A stretch of DNA of 64,000 bases from Nostoc sp. LEGE 06077 (GTDB lineage Bacteria; Cyanobacteriota; Cyanobacteriia; Cyanobacteriales; Nostocaceae), in the NCBI RefSeq assembly GCF_015207705.1, contig NZ_JADEWI010000009.1:1-64000 (forward strand), read 5' to 3'. The notes beneath the pieces were generated by a model. The model worked only from the letters and a program-made list of their open reading frames with translations. It searched no databases and had not been told where the DNA came from. Position 1 is the first letter of the stretch. The number at the start of each line of letters is the position of its first letter. Made by a program: the position numbers and the translations under genes. Shown here one piece after another: positions 8,812 through 18,198 of this stretch.

Positions 8812-9291
8812 CTAGTAACTTTTTTTGCTCTTTTGTAGCATTATCCAGCCAAGTAGGACAAGTAACGCCCCAAATGCGAGAAATCCCAAATCCCAAGCTA
8901 ACTGATTTGTCCCTGACTTCACATGATGGATACCGAGAATTTGGTGGTCAATTATACCTTCAACTACATCAAATAATCCTGCTCCGATGAGTATAGACCC
9001 AAAAAAGGTTGATGATGACCAATCAACATCATTGCGTCCTCCAGCACGCCACAATAAGATGATTCCTGTGACAGTTAATCCAAAGTCTAAGGCATGAAAT
9101 AAGCCATCCCAAACCATGTTTAAATCTATATTGGAGTCGTTAATCAACGGTTTAACACTACTGACCATGTGATGCCATTGCAAAATTTGGTGCAGTAAAA
9201 TTCCGTCAATAAAACCACTTAACCCCAGTCCTAAAATAATTCCCGCTACAATTAGCGGTCTTTGTTGAAGTGCAATTTCACTTTTAGCCAC
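8812..9291 (-). CDS. DUF2243 domain-containing membrane protein
   Basis: This 159-residue protein has four predicted membrane segments and the signature GLSGFIDGILLHQILQWHH near its N-terminus, echoed later by DVVEGIIDHQILGIHH. The paired His and Asp motifs within the membrane could bind metal, but the role is unknown. The start was set at the GTG at 9291, nine bases after GAGG; an in-frame TTG lies at 9306. It heads the minus-strand cluster with DUF4129, DUF4350 and MoxR, with 8 bases to the next gene. Confidence 0.8.
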   Translation of the reverse strand: MAKSEIALQQRPLIVAGIILGLGLSGFIDGILLHQILQWHHMVSSVKPLINDSNIDLNMVWDGLFHALDFGLTVTGIILLWRAGGRNDVDWSSSTFFGSILIGAGLFDVVEGIIDHQILGIHHVKSGTNQLAWDLGFLAFGALLVLLGWIMLQKSKKSY

Positions 9292-9582
9292 AATGATTAA
9301 CCTCAAAGATAAGTTTCGTTATCACAATAAGTTTTTATCTCAGGGATATCTTCTATCTTTTGGTATTACCTGTAATTTCAGCTTTTTTACTATTGATAAT
9401 AGAAATGAGAAAAAAGCATCATAAATATATAAGAAATATAAGAATATTTCATTATTTATACTGACTAACTCAATATTTTCCAAAACTTATTACCTAAAAA
9501 TACTGTTATTATTCCGCATTAAATAATACTAAAATTTAAATTGGCTGAGTTAAACACTATTGATATATTTGAATTTACCAAT

Positions 9583-10155
9583 ATGTCTATTTCACCAGCT
9601 TTAGTACTGTTTACTTTCTGGCTGATAATTACGTTGATATTTGCCAGCCTCTATAATAGGCTAATTAAAAGTAAAAATCAGGTTGACTACGCCTTCTCTA
9701 CAATTGATGTTTTACTGCAAAAAAGATGGGATTTGATACCTAATCTTGTGGCGGTTGCTGAAAAATATATGCAATTTGAGCAGAAAACTTTAACAGAAAT
9801 TGTCAAACTCAGAACAAAAGTAATCTCAGAACGTGTAAGTGAAAGTACAAGAGTTGCGATTGAAGACCAAATATCTAGAAGTTTAGACAATATCATAGTT
9901 GCAGTAGAAGCATATCCAGAACTCAAAACCAACGAGCATTTTATCCAGTTACAGTATTCACTGACAGAAATTGAAGAACAAATTTCCGCAGCCCGGAGAT
10001 TTTATAACAGTGCTGTCACTGAATACAACAATGTTGTGGAAATGTTTCCCACTAACTTGTTTGCATCGTGGATGAACTATCAGTTAAAAGTACAATTCCA
10101 AGCATCTCTACAAGAAAAACAAAGTGTGAATGTCAGAAATCTCTGGAATCAATAA
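9583..10155 (+). CDS. LemA family protein
   Basis: This 190-residue protein has an N-terminal membrane segment (residues 5-22) followed by a long helical LemA domain: NQVDYAFSTIDVLLQKRWDLIPNL early, and IEEQISAARRFYNSAVTEYNNVVEMFP near the end. LemA proteins are membrane-anchored coiled-coil bundles of uncertain function. The ATG at 9583 is preferred; a TTG at 9541 would add 14 residues. The next gene, 38 bases on, is a DUF3137 protein, a frequent LemA neighbour. Confidence 0.85.
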   Translation: MSISPALVLFTFWLIITLIFASLYNRLIKSKNQVDYAFSTIDVLLQKRWDLIPNLVAVAEKYMQFEQKTLTEIVKLRTKVISERVSESTRVAIEDQISRSLDNIIVAVEAYPELKTNEHFIQLQYSLTEIEEQISAARRFYNSAVTEYNNVVEMFPTNLFASWMNYQLKVQFQASLQEKQSVNVRNLWNQ

Positions 10156-10193
10156 ACCATAGTTTGATTTATAAAACTTTATAGGAACATTTC

Positions 10194-12065
10194 ATGCACA
10201 CTGATTTAGAAATATTCCAATCAGGGCTAGAATTTCTCAAGCAAAAACATTACGCAGATGCAATCAGTTCATTAGAAGATTTTTGTCAAAGATACGAAAC
10301 AAATGCTGATAATAAATCTAAGGAATTTTTTGAAGCACAAGCAGCTTTAGTCAAAGCATATCACTTGAGTGGAAAACACCAAGAAGCCCGTTTATGCTGT
10401 CAACAACTCGCAGAAAGTAACAATCATCAAATTCAGGCTTGGGCGCAGCGAATTCTCCAATCTTTACCTGCTGAGTCTTCACCAGTAGCTACTAATCAAA
10501 TATTCCTCACAGCAGAACAAGCAGCGGAATTAATCGCTACTGGAAGTAAATCGCTAAAATGTCGCCGTTATGGTGAAGCTGTTCAAGTTCTAGAGGAATT
10601 CTGTCAAGGAACTGATGCAGGATTCAAGGATTATTATCAAGCGCAGATGTGGCTAGTTAAAGCCTATAAGGGAAATGATCAATTAGATAATGCGATCGCA
10701 CTTTGTCAACATCTGACTAATAGTGATCAAGAAGTCACACAAATTTGGGCGCGACAATTTCTCTCAACTTTATCCCCAGTGAATGTTGCTGCTTCAGAAT
10801 CAACTTCTCAACCTCCCTCTCAAACGATAGAAGCAGAAGTCAAAATGACAAGGAGAAGTTTAAATGATTTTAAAAACTTTTGTCAAAATAACTTATTAGA
10901 TGATTTAAAAGAAATTGAAGCAATTAGAAAACAAACTATAATCTCAGTCTCGGTTGTTAGTGTTGTTATATTTATAATATTTTCCTTGTTAATCAAGTTT
11001 TTTCCCTTAGAATATCTGATTTTTTGTTTTGTGAATAAACTTCCCTTACCTTATTTTCTGATATTTTTCTTTTTATTGGGGTTTTTAGCTTGTTTATGGG
11101 GCTGGATTGCTTTTTATACTTCTGCGATAGAAACTTATACTCATGGGTTTAAACAAAAAATTATTCAAAAGATTTTTTATTTTATTAATACCAATAAAAA
11201 TCTTAGTTATTCTAATTACGCCTCAGAAGTAGATAATGAATATACTCTGTCTGCTTTCATTCGTAGCCAAATTTTTCCTACATTATTAAAACCAAATAGA
11301 ATACAGCAACAAGAATGTATTTTTGGAAAAGTTAATAAAACACCTATTTTCTTTTCAGAAATTTGTACAGAAGTAGAATTAAAGCATCATTGGATAAAAT
11401 ATCTAACTTTTTCTCAACATTTAAAAATGTTAGGTTCAATGATGGTACCTCCCTTTGTTATTAGAATTATTTTTGGATTTTTACTGCCACTGTATTCTAT
11501 ATTATTGGTCATCAAGCTTGTTAAAAGCATTCCGTATTTAACTATTAGAATTTTACGAGGTAAACAAATCAGTTATAGACATTTTGAAGAAGAAATCATG
11601 AGAAATGAGGTTTCGAGAAGAACAGTATTTAAAGGATTATTTTTTCAAGCAGACTTTAATAAAAAGATTAGTGGTAAGACTATAGTTTTACCAAATTTAT
11701 TAAATGCAAATATTCATGCTTTGAACCAGAATAAAGAAAATTTAGTTAAACTAGAAGACCCAGAATTCAATCAGTTTTTTACTGTTTATGGAGACAATCA
11801 AGTTGAAGCAAGATATGTTTTGTCTACAAATTTAATGACCAAATTAGTTCAATTTAGAAAAAAAGCTAGAAAAAATATTTACGTGTCATTTGTTGAAAAT
11901 ATGATCTACATAGCCATTGAGTATGCAGATGATATTTTTGAGCCGAAACTTTTTCACAAAATGTTAAGCTTCGCTCCAATGAGAGAATATTTTGAAAATC
12001 TACATCTCATGCTTGATGTTGTTGACGATTTGAACCTCAACAGACATATTTGGGGAAAAGATTAA
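10194..12065 (+). CDS. TPR and DUF3137 membrane protein
   Basis: This 623-residue protein joins two similar TPR-like blocks (about 1-90 and 105-195), two membrane segments near residues 250-310, and a C-terminal DUF3137 domain (from about 350), seen in FGKVNKTPIFFSE, FKGLFFQADFNK and VEARYVLSTNLM. DUF3137 proteins often sit with LemA, suggesting a membrane complex. The TPR N-terminus is an unusual addition; the family is usually shorter. The gene is AT-rich in its second half. It starts at an ATG at 10194 with AGGA eight bases upstream. Confidence 0.8.
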   Translation: MHTDLEIFQSGLEFLKQKHYADAISSLEDFCQRYETNADNKSKEFFEAQAALVKAYHLSGKHQEARLCCQQLAESNNHQIQAWAQRILQSLPAESSPVATNQIFLTAEQAAELIATGSKSLKCRRYGEAVQVLEEFCQGTDAGFKDYYQAQMWLVKAYKGNDQLDNAIALCQHLTNSDQEVTQIWARQFLSTLSPVNVAASESTSQPPSQTIEAEVKMTRRSLNDFKNFCQNNLLDDLKEIEAIRKQTIISVSVVSVVIFIIFSLLIKFFPLEYLIFCFVNKLPLPYFLIFFFLLGFLACLWGWIAFYTSAIETYTHGFKQKIIQKIFYFINTNKNLSYSNYASEVDNEYTLSAFIRSQIFPTLLKPNRIQQQECIFGKVNKTPIFFSEICTEVELKHHWIKYLTFSQHLKMLGSMMVPPFVIRIIFGFLLPLYSILLVIKLVKSIPYLTIRILRGKQISYRHFEEEIMRNEVSRRTVFKGLFFQADFNKKISGKTIVLPNLLNANIHALNQNKENLVKLEDPEFNQFFTVYGDNQVEARYVLSTNLMTKLVQFRKKARKNIYVSFVENMIYIAIEYADDIFEPKLFHKMLSFAPMREYFENLHLMLDVVDDLNLNRHIWGKD

Positions 12066-12067
12066 TA

Positions 12068-12178
12068 GCAATATAGGTTAATACGGTTCAGTTAGGAAAG
12101 TTTTCTTGTGGAGATAAGGGAACAGGGAACAGTAAAAGACAAAAAAGCTTATCTGAACAGTATTGCAATATAGGTTAA
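12068..12178. repeat. MITE-like element with nested inverted and direct repeats
   Basis: GCAATATAGGTTAA is repeated directly at 12068-12081 and 12165-12178. Just inside, AATACGGTTCAG (12080-12091) and CTGAACAGTATT (12153-12164) form an 11-of-12 inverted repeat. The spacer has no coding. It resembles a small non-autonomous element between two convergent genes. Confidence 0.45.
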
Positions 12179-12207
12179 ATAAAAATGACTTAGAGGTGAG
12201 AATTTTT

Positions 12208-14406
12208 TTACAATTTTGCTAAAATTTCTGGTAACAATTGACCAGGAACTTTTGATAAAGCTAGATTTTGTCCATGAATGCCTAATTCGTTATGGAAGGC
12301 GCGGATTGTTTTGACTATATAAGCAAAGGTTGTTTGATAAGCTTCTGGTTGTTTGCTTAATCCATTTAAAGCTTGCAAATGCTGATCTAATGATATTTCT
12401 AAGTGGTGCGATCGCGTGGGTTTATCGCCATTAAAAGAACTATCTGTAACTAGCTGATAATGGGCTAATCCTAAGTTATTATGAGCAGCGAACAAATCAA
12501 AACTTAAAGCTATCCCATTGAGAGAATGTGCCAAAGCAATGGCCTCTTCATAAGCAATAATTGATAATTTGAGTAACTTTTGCTTGCGTTCTTTGGTGGT
12601 TTGCGGCAGATTTGCTAAATGCCAGTAAGCTGTAGCTAAATTATTTTGGGTGGCGGCGCAAGCACTGGGAACATTGGCGGCGGTGCGATATTTTAAAGCT
12701 TCGCAGTAAACATCAATAGCTTGCTGAAGATTGTCGGCTGGTTGTTCGTATTGGGCTAAATTCCAGTAAGCAGTGCCGATATTATTTTGAATCATCCCAT
12801 ATTTGAGGGGTTCTTGGTCGGCATTGTAATGCGCGATCGCTTGGTTATATGCAGCGATCGCTTTTTTCAGATGCACCACTGGCTGATTATATTGTCCCAA
12901 ATGCCAGTAAGCTGTACCTAAATTATTTTGACAAGCTGCATATTTTAAGCTGTCCATCTCTACAGTACGATGAGCTAACGCTTGTGTATACGCTAAAACT
13001 GCTTGTTGCCAATTTTCCGCAGGGTTAGAAAACCTCGCTAAATCACCAAATGCTGTTCCCAAATTATTCTGCACCCGCGCATAAGTTTCTGGGTGAGTTT
13101 GGGGTGAAATCATTTTCAACGCCAAATGATAAAATTCAATCCCCTGTTCAATGTAATTTTGCCCCGCCTCAACGTTGGGTGGTGTGCGGTACAACATCCA
13201 ATATAATGTGCCTAAATCATTGAGAATATCGGGTAATTGTGGTGATGTTTCATCGTAGGCGATCGCTTCTTGATAAGCCAGAATTGCTACCATCAAGTTT
13301 TCTAGGGTGGAATGCCCTTGTTCAATCCGCAAACGATATAAGTTGCCCAACTGATGGTAGGCTGCTGCCAAATCCTCTTTTGCAGCTTGCTTGATGTGTA
13401 ATTCTTCAATTGCTAAGAGAATTGGTTGTGGTTGCCAATTTTCATCTTCTTCTTGAGCAACCTTGGCATTAATTGTTGCTAAGACTAACTCTGTTAACTC
13501 CTGGCTAATATGCGATAACGAAGACAGTGATGGAGGGCTAATAGTCTCACTAGGTTTAGCCGAAGATTCTGGTAATTGAGATTCTTGTTTAGTAAATCCT
13601 GGCGGTGGCGGGGGAATTTCTAAAACAGCCCGCTTGGCGGGTGTTTCTACCGGAAGCGTACCATTTCCTGTAGGAGATGGAGCTTTGGCTGGTGCTTCAA
13701 TGGTTGATTCGTTGACACTAGTCCCATCTAAATTGCCAAAATCTAAATTTCGGGAATTAGCAACACGTTCGGGATAATTTACATTGCGTTTGGCTGGGGT
13801 GGGTTCTCCCGCAAAGCTAAATATCCCCGTACGCCAACGCCAAAACTGGGGGGCTGACTGCTGAATGGCTGACAACCAAGGACGCGAAATCCACAACAGC
13901 ACAGTCGATTCTAAAAATCCACTAGATTCTTGGCTAGAAAAAGCTTCTTCACAGAGGCGCAGATAATGTAAAAATAACCGTTGCACTGCTACAGGTTGCT
14001 TTGTTAGCTGTTCTACACCGACAATTTGAAATGTCGGTACTGGTAAAGGTCTACCAGGGTTGTCTTTAGATGCACCGACAATTGGTGGAGGATAATTAGC
14101 CAGCCATTGATTGATTTGCGCTACTGGATTAGGCTCGTTTAAATTCAACCGCAAAGTCACTAATCGCGGGTAAGCTGAAGTGCTGCTAGTTTCTTGGCCA
14201 TCTTGGGGCTGATATAAAACTTGCCCAACTGGATAAGACAAAGTTGAATGCAACCGCGCGGCTACTTGATTTCGCAGTTGTAAATCGTCGCATACTGCTA
14301 AAAACAGTTGTCTTCTTAAGCCCAAACTGAGGGCAAGTTTCAAACGGTGATATACTTGCCGATTCCAAGCAAAATTATCGTGGTGTGCCGAATCATTCAC
14401 GCTCAT
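12208..14406 (-). CDS. Large tetratricopeptide-repeat protein
   Basis: The 732-residue product has an N-terminal domain (about 1-210) that looks like a degenerate AAA/NTPase module (RQLFLAVCDDLQLRNQVAARL, then VTLRLNL and TFQIVGVEQL) without a usable Walker A lysine. A proline-rich linker (210-300) follows, then at least six Kinesin-light-chain-like TPRs with recurring NNLGTAYWHLAQY. Such proteins are scaffolds; no enzyme motif is visible. It lies downstream of psb34 and the CHAT gene on the same strand, but a terminator after psb34 suggests separate transcription. Confidence 0.75.
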   Translation of the reverse strand: MSVNDSAHHDNFAWNRQVYHRLKLALSLGLRRQLFLAVCDDLQLRNQVAARLHSTLSYPVGQVLYQPQDGQETSSTSAYPRLVTLRLNLNEPNPVAQINQWLANYPPPIVGASKDNPGRPLPVPTFQIVGVEQLTKQPVAVQRLFLHYLRLCEEAFSSQESSGFLESTVLLWISRPWLSAIQQSAPQFWRWRTGIFSFAGEPTPAKRNVNYPERVANSRNLDFGNLDGTSVNESTIEAPAKAPSPTGNGTLPVETPAKRAVLEIPPPPPGFTKQESQLPESSAKPSETISPPSLSSLSHISQELTELVLATINAKVAQEEDENWQPQPILLAIEELHIKQAAKEDLAAAYHQLGNLYRLRIEQGHSTLENLMVAILAYQEAIAYDETSPQLPDILNDLGTLYWMLYRTPPNVEAGQNYIEQGIEFYHLALKMISPQTHPETYARVQNNLGTAFGDLARFSNPAENWQQAVLAYTQALAHRTVEMDSLKYAACQNNLGTAYWHLGQYNQPVVHLKKAIAAYNQAIAHYNADQEPLKYGMIQNNIGTAYWNLAQYEQPADNLQQAIDVYCEALKYRTAANVPSACAATQNNLATAYWHLANLPQTTKERKQKLLKLSIIAYEEAIALAHSLNGIALSFDLFAAHNNLGLAHYQLVTDSSFNGDKPTRSHHLEISLDQHLQALNGLSKQPEAYQTTFAYIVKTIRAFHNELGIHGQNLALSKVPGQLLPEILAKL

Positions 14407-14715
14407 GGTGGCTCATCAGCCAAAAAACAGTGTACATCACCTGATCAAAAGTACAAGTAGGTCTATCTAGTTCGGGGTCATCTTCCCACAGCCTGGATCA
14501 CCACGCAAGTGGCTTTTCTACTTACTATTGTTCTTAACTGAACGTTATTGAACTATGACTGCCATTGTCAAGCAGAAACGCAAAATTTTCTGCCTATACA
14601 TATCAATGTTCTGACTTTGGAGTTTTGACATAACCAATAAAAAACAGGTTCCCTTACAGCGAAAACCTGTAATACTACAAGAAATTTAAATTTTATTAAC
14701 AAAAACAGTTGTTAT
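14407..14715. other. Spacer between TPR gene and psb34
   Basis: No coding frame was seen in about 309 bases. It contains the psb34 terminator at 14635-14672 and, nearer the TPR gene, its presumed promoter region. Confidence 0.5.
14635..14672 (-). terminator. Rho-independent terminator after psb34
   Basis: On the minus strand ACAGGTT and AACCTGT form a 7-bp stem (arms at 14644-14650 and 14664-14670) followed by six T. It lies about 45 bases past the psb34 stop. Confidence 0.75.
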
Positions 14716-14895
14716 TTAACTGATCTGAGAAACGGAGAAGGCGACAAAAATTAAGCCGCCGACCAAAACTGTGGCGACGACACCAAGGATAATATAGTTA
14801 CGCTTTTGCTCTGCTGTCGGAGGTTCTGCTTGATAAACCTTTGGCTCTTGGGCAAAATTGTTAAGACGGCCACCTTCTTCATTTGTGTAGGGCAT
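14716..14895 (-). CDS. Photosystem II assembly protein Psb34 (Ssl1498 family)
   Basis: This 59-residue protein starts MPYTNEEGGRLNNFA, a conserved start of the ssl1498/Psb34 family, and has one membrane helix (about residues 35-54, IILGVVATVLVGGLIFVAF). Psb34 is related to high-light-inducible proteins and binds photosystem II intermediates during maturation in the thylakoid. The start has AAGGAA eight bases upstream. The gene is followed by its own terminator and is probably monocistronic. Confidence 0.88.
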   Translation of the reverse strand: MPYTNEEGGRLNNFAQEPKVYQAEPPTAEQKRNYIILGVVATVLVGGLIFVAFSVSQIS

Positions 14896-15095
14896 GAAGT
14901 AATTCCTTAATTCTGAACATTATTATTATTTAATGTTACAGAAACTTATCTCTTAATGCTCTCCCTATCAGAGACAAATTGTTACATTTTCTCGAAACTA
15001 CTTATCATTTTTAAGCTAGATTGTCAAGATAAGATGTGAAGCTAAAAAATTATCTTCTCTAACCTCTAACCTCTATTTCCCAGTGAGAAGAACGC

Positions 15096-17603
15096 TTATA
15101 ATTTTTCAGTTTTTTGTTGCAGGAGCGATCGCCAATCGGTAATTGCGTTTTCTGTCCACAGCCAGTTATTACTTAATTTATTTACCTGAAAGTTTACTGG
15201 GTCTTGATTAATTACCAATTGACGCAACTTAATTGCTTCTTTCATATATTGCCCTTGTTTCGTCTCCGGTTGATTGCGTGCAGATTTATACAATCCCATA
15301 GCTAAACCAGCGTAGGCAGTCAAGGCATCGTGAGGAATGGGAAGATTTTGGCTGGAAATTGCTGCTGCTGAGGAATTTGGCTGGTTTAAAGCTAAATTTA
15401 ACGCCTTAAACCAAGAATCATTCGCGCGATTCAGATTACCTTCGGCGTAGTAGGCAAAACCCAAAGCATTGGTATACAACACCGAATTTGGTTCTGCTTT
15501 CACTGCGACTTCCCAAAAACGTCGGGCATCATCAATGGTATATTTCTTGTCTCCAGTCTGAATTAACTGCCAAGCTAGTCGTCCTTTAAAAAAGTTGAGT
15601 GCAGGATCATTTCCTTGCTTGATTGGCACACTATTTAGAGCAGTTTGGGCGGATTGTAATGCGCCACGATCTAATAATTCTTCTACAGCTACCAACCCCG
15701 CCGACAAGTCACCTTGGCTTAATTTTTCTGTAGCACTAGTAGCAATCACTCCTGTAGGGCTAGTTTCCAAGTTGATTTTGGCATTAGTGCTGCTAGATAG
15801 AGACTGTTGAACAGGAATTGGGGGGATATCAGCAAAAGTTGGGGTACGTCTAGTTTGCCACCACCAACCAAAACCGAGGATACTAGCGATCGCACCTGCA
15901 CCAACAAAACCCAAAATCCGCGGCCAATTAGGACGACGAGGTTTAGGTAAAGATGTTGGTAACGATGCTTCATAAGCCTGCCAATCTTCTTTTTCACTGG
16001 CTACAGTTTCGCTGGGTGTTGCGCCCAGATTTCCCCATGATCCTTGCCCATCAATGGGTGTGACTTCGCCACTCATTTGTCTAGCTGGAAAAATATTTTC
16101 TCTATGATTGGCCGGTACTTCTCCATTCAAGGAAGATTGACCATTATTATTGGGTAATTGCTGATCTATCTGGCGAAACAAATCCGAAACTATGGCTGAA
16201 TCTTCTGCATAACTGGGATCATCATATTCAATTTCATCAACTAAATCCCCCCAAGTCTCTTCACCCAACCAATCCAACTCCGAAGCATCATGGCCTAAAC
16301 CCGGCATCATGTCATCAATGGGTAAGGATATCTGGGCTTCATCGGTCATCGCAGAGTAAGTTGTAATCGAAGTTGCTTTGATGCTGCGGTTAGTATCATT
16401 CAGCGACTCTGTACTGGTGAAAGTTGAAAGTTCTGTTCCCAGAAAACCATCAAATTCGGGTTGAAGATACAAAATTGGTAAAGCCCAATAAGTTTGGTGG
16501 GAACCATAAGCCGAAATTAATCCCTGACGCACCCGACTGACACATAAATCCACGGGGTATCCTTGACTCAGGTTGCGGTACAAAAGTTGTGTCAGGGTGA
16601 GTGCGACTTCATCCGGGATGCGTTCTGACATTGCCAACACGCACTTTATCCCGCGTCTGACTAAACTTTCGGTCAGGTTACGTTCGCCCGTTTCTTCGGT
16701 TGTGTCGGTTGTGGCTGTGTATGCTCCCCAACAGGAGTTAAACACTGCCATTTGAATATTATTATTGACGAGCAGACCTGCTAGGTCATCGCCACTCAAG
16801 GTTTCGGTTAAGCCAGTTCTGCTACTCACCAAATAAATTTCGCCACCACTTGAACCTAAGTCACTATGACCGGAGTAGTGGAGAACTTGGTATCGACTTT
16901 GTTCTAGGGCTTGGGTTAATTCTTCTCTGCCTGGCTGATCTAAAATAGTTAGTTCAATTTCCGGTAGGGAAATGCTGTTGTCAGATGTGCGTGAGGCATG
17001 ACGATGTAATTCAGCTTGCAATCTCAGGGCTTCTTGTTTTAATAAACCAAGACGCGTTTGGTCTGTGGGCGATGCCAACACCATTAAAACGCGCACTATG
17101 CCATCTTCTGGCAATTGTGGCAGATTTCTCGACGGTAAGCGAGATGTGTTGAGAATACCGCTTTGGTAGCGCGAGAACGCCACATAAGGCCCGGTAGCTA
17201 AAGGGCGATCGCCTGCGTGCATGACTTCCCACGGTAGACGTGCTAACCTATTCTCCTTGAGGCCTAAGCGCAAACGCAGTACTTGTTGATGGTTTTGGGC
17301 AATGCCTTGAGCGGTAATCCAACTATCTCTGAGAGTGCCTTGAAACAGGGCATTATAAAATTGCTGACCCAATGCCACCAAGTTTACAGAGTTTCTGGCG
17401 ATGCCTGCGGCGGACTGCATCAAAGCATCTCCCTGTAACACTGATCTCAAAGGATCATTCATCAGATGTCCTGCGGCTGCTAACCAATCAGCTACAGGCC
17501 AAGTCACTAGTTCTTCTGCCAATGGCACCCCAGGCGCGACTTGTTCCGTTCGCACCAAGTAGTCATTCTGTCCTACTGGAGTTACGGAAATGTGAAATTC
17601 CAT
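15096..17603 (-). CDS. CHAT-domain caspase-like membrane protein (HetF-like candidate)
   Basis: This 835-residue protein carries a CHAT protease domain with the catalytic dyad visible as His246 in HYSGH and Cys291 in NSCWGA. Next come an acidic linker (430-560), one membrane helix near 570-590 (ILGFVGAGAIASILGFGWWW), and a C-terminal TPR-like region to about 820. CHAT proteins are caspase-superfamily peptidases. HetF, a roughly 800-residue CHAT-type membrane protein, controls HetR levels during heterocyst formation. The size, layout and an NsiR1-like array 6 kb away fit HetF, but other cyanobacterial CHAT proteins cannot be excluded. The HetF assignment is inference; the CHAT domain is seen directly. 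Confidence 0.8.
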   Translation of the reverse strand: MEFHISVTPVGQNDYLVRTEQVAPGVPLAEELVTWPVADWLAAAGHLMNDPLRSVLQGDALMQSAAGIARNSVNLVALGQQFYNALFQGTLRDSWITAQGIAQNHQQVLRLRLGLKENRLARLPWEVMHAGDRPLATGPYVAFSRYQSGILNTSRLPSRNLPQLPEDGIVRVLMVLASPTDQTRLGLLKQEALRLQAELHRHASRTSDNSISLPEIELTILDQPGREELTQALEQSRYQVLHYSGHSDLGSSGGEIYLVSSRTGLTETLSGDDLAGLLVNNNIQMAVFNSCWGAYTATTDTTEETGERNLTESLVRRGIKCVLAMSERIPDEVALTLTQLLYRNLSQGYPVDLCVSRVRQGLISAYGSHQTYWALPILYLQPEFDGFLGTELSTFTSTESLNDTNRSIKATSITTYSAMTDEAQISLPIDDMMPGLGHDASELDWLGEETWGDLVDEIEYDDPSYAEDSAIVSDLFRQIDQQLPNNNGQSSLNGEVPANHRENIFPARQMSGEVTPIDGQGSWGNLGATPSETVASEKEDWQAYEASLPTSLPKPRRPNWPRILGFVGAGAIASILGFGWWWQTRRTPTFADIPPIPVQQSLSSSTNAKINLETSPTGVIATSATEKLSQGDLSAGLVAVEELLDRGALQSAQTALNSVPIKQGNDPALNFFKGRLAWQLIQTGDKKYTIDDARRFWEVAVKAEPNSVLYTNALGFAYYAEGNLNRANDSWFKALNLALNQPNSSAAAISSQNLPIPHDALTAYAGLAMGLYKSARNQPETKQGQYMKEAIKLRQLVINQDPVNFQVNKLSNNWLWTENAITDWRSLLQQKTEKL

Positions 17604-18002
17604 ACAAGTAACGCAATATCAATATTTTTAGTATGCAAACCCTCATTCATGTTCAATAGATGCCCAAAACCTGGATTTCCGTTTTTGAACATCAGATATC
17701 CATATATCGCTATACATCAATGCTCATGTTCAAACAATGCTCATTCCTCATTATGACAACTGGAGAACATTTTTAGTTTCAATATTCAGCTTTTAATTTT
17801 CTGTGATGACGCTCACAGAGCAGAAGTCAATCAATTTTAGATTTTAAATTTTGCATTGACCCCACGGATAAATCTGGGAGGTTGGTAAATTTTAGATTTT
17901 AAATTAACTTTAGGAGAATTTTATTAGGCAACAAAAATTAGAAAATTTTCAACTTTAATTAACTAAAGTTGAAAATTTTGCAATTTTTGCGATATAAAAA
18001 AC
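17604..18002. other. Spacer upstream of the CHAT gene
   Basis: About 400 AT-rich bases without a convincing gene. The sequence ATTTTAGATTTTAAATT is directly repeated near 17835 and 17890. Several CATGTTCA-like words near 17645-17740 lie in the presumed promoter of the CHAT gene. A long hairpin at 17942-17979 ends the tRNA-Ser side. Confidence 0.5.
17942..17979 (-). terminator. Long hairpin downstream of tRNA-Ser
   Basis: AAAATTTTCAACTTTA and TAAAGTTGAAAATTTT form a perfect 16-bp stem with a 6-nt loop. It starts 24 bases past the 3' end of the minus-strand tRNA, so it probably ends that transcript, though it is AT-rich and could also act in the other direction. Confidence 0.5.
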
Positions 18003-18088
18003 GGAGAGGGAGGGATTCGAACCCTCGTTGAAGTCACCCCCAAACAGACTTTCCAGGTCTGCGCCTTCAACCACTCGGCCACCTCTCC
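18003..18088 (-). tRNA. tRNA-Ser (GGA)
   Basis: The minus strand folds into an 86-nt serine tRNA. Acceptor arms GGAGAGG and CCTCTCC pair, the anticodon stem CAGAC/GTCTG encloses the loop CTGGAAA (anticodon GGA), there is a long variable arm, and the T-loop is GGTTCGAATCC. The CCA end is not encoded. Confidence 0.96.
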
Positions 18089-18198
18089 AGGTGTCACAAT
18101 TTACTATTGTAGTATAAAATTATAGAAAGTGCAAACAACATATTAAAAGACATTTTAGAGTAGAGATCTAAAGGTCAAAAACCAAATTCAAAATCAAG

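Noticed and set aside
14186-14368. 60-residue minus-strand open frame inside the TPR gene
   Set aside because: Another frame of the same gene; no support.
12208-14406. Active AAA/STAND ATPase in the TPR protein
   Set aside because: The N-terminal region looks NTPase-like but has no Gly-Lys-Ser/Thr loop; called only a degenerate module.
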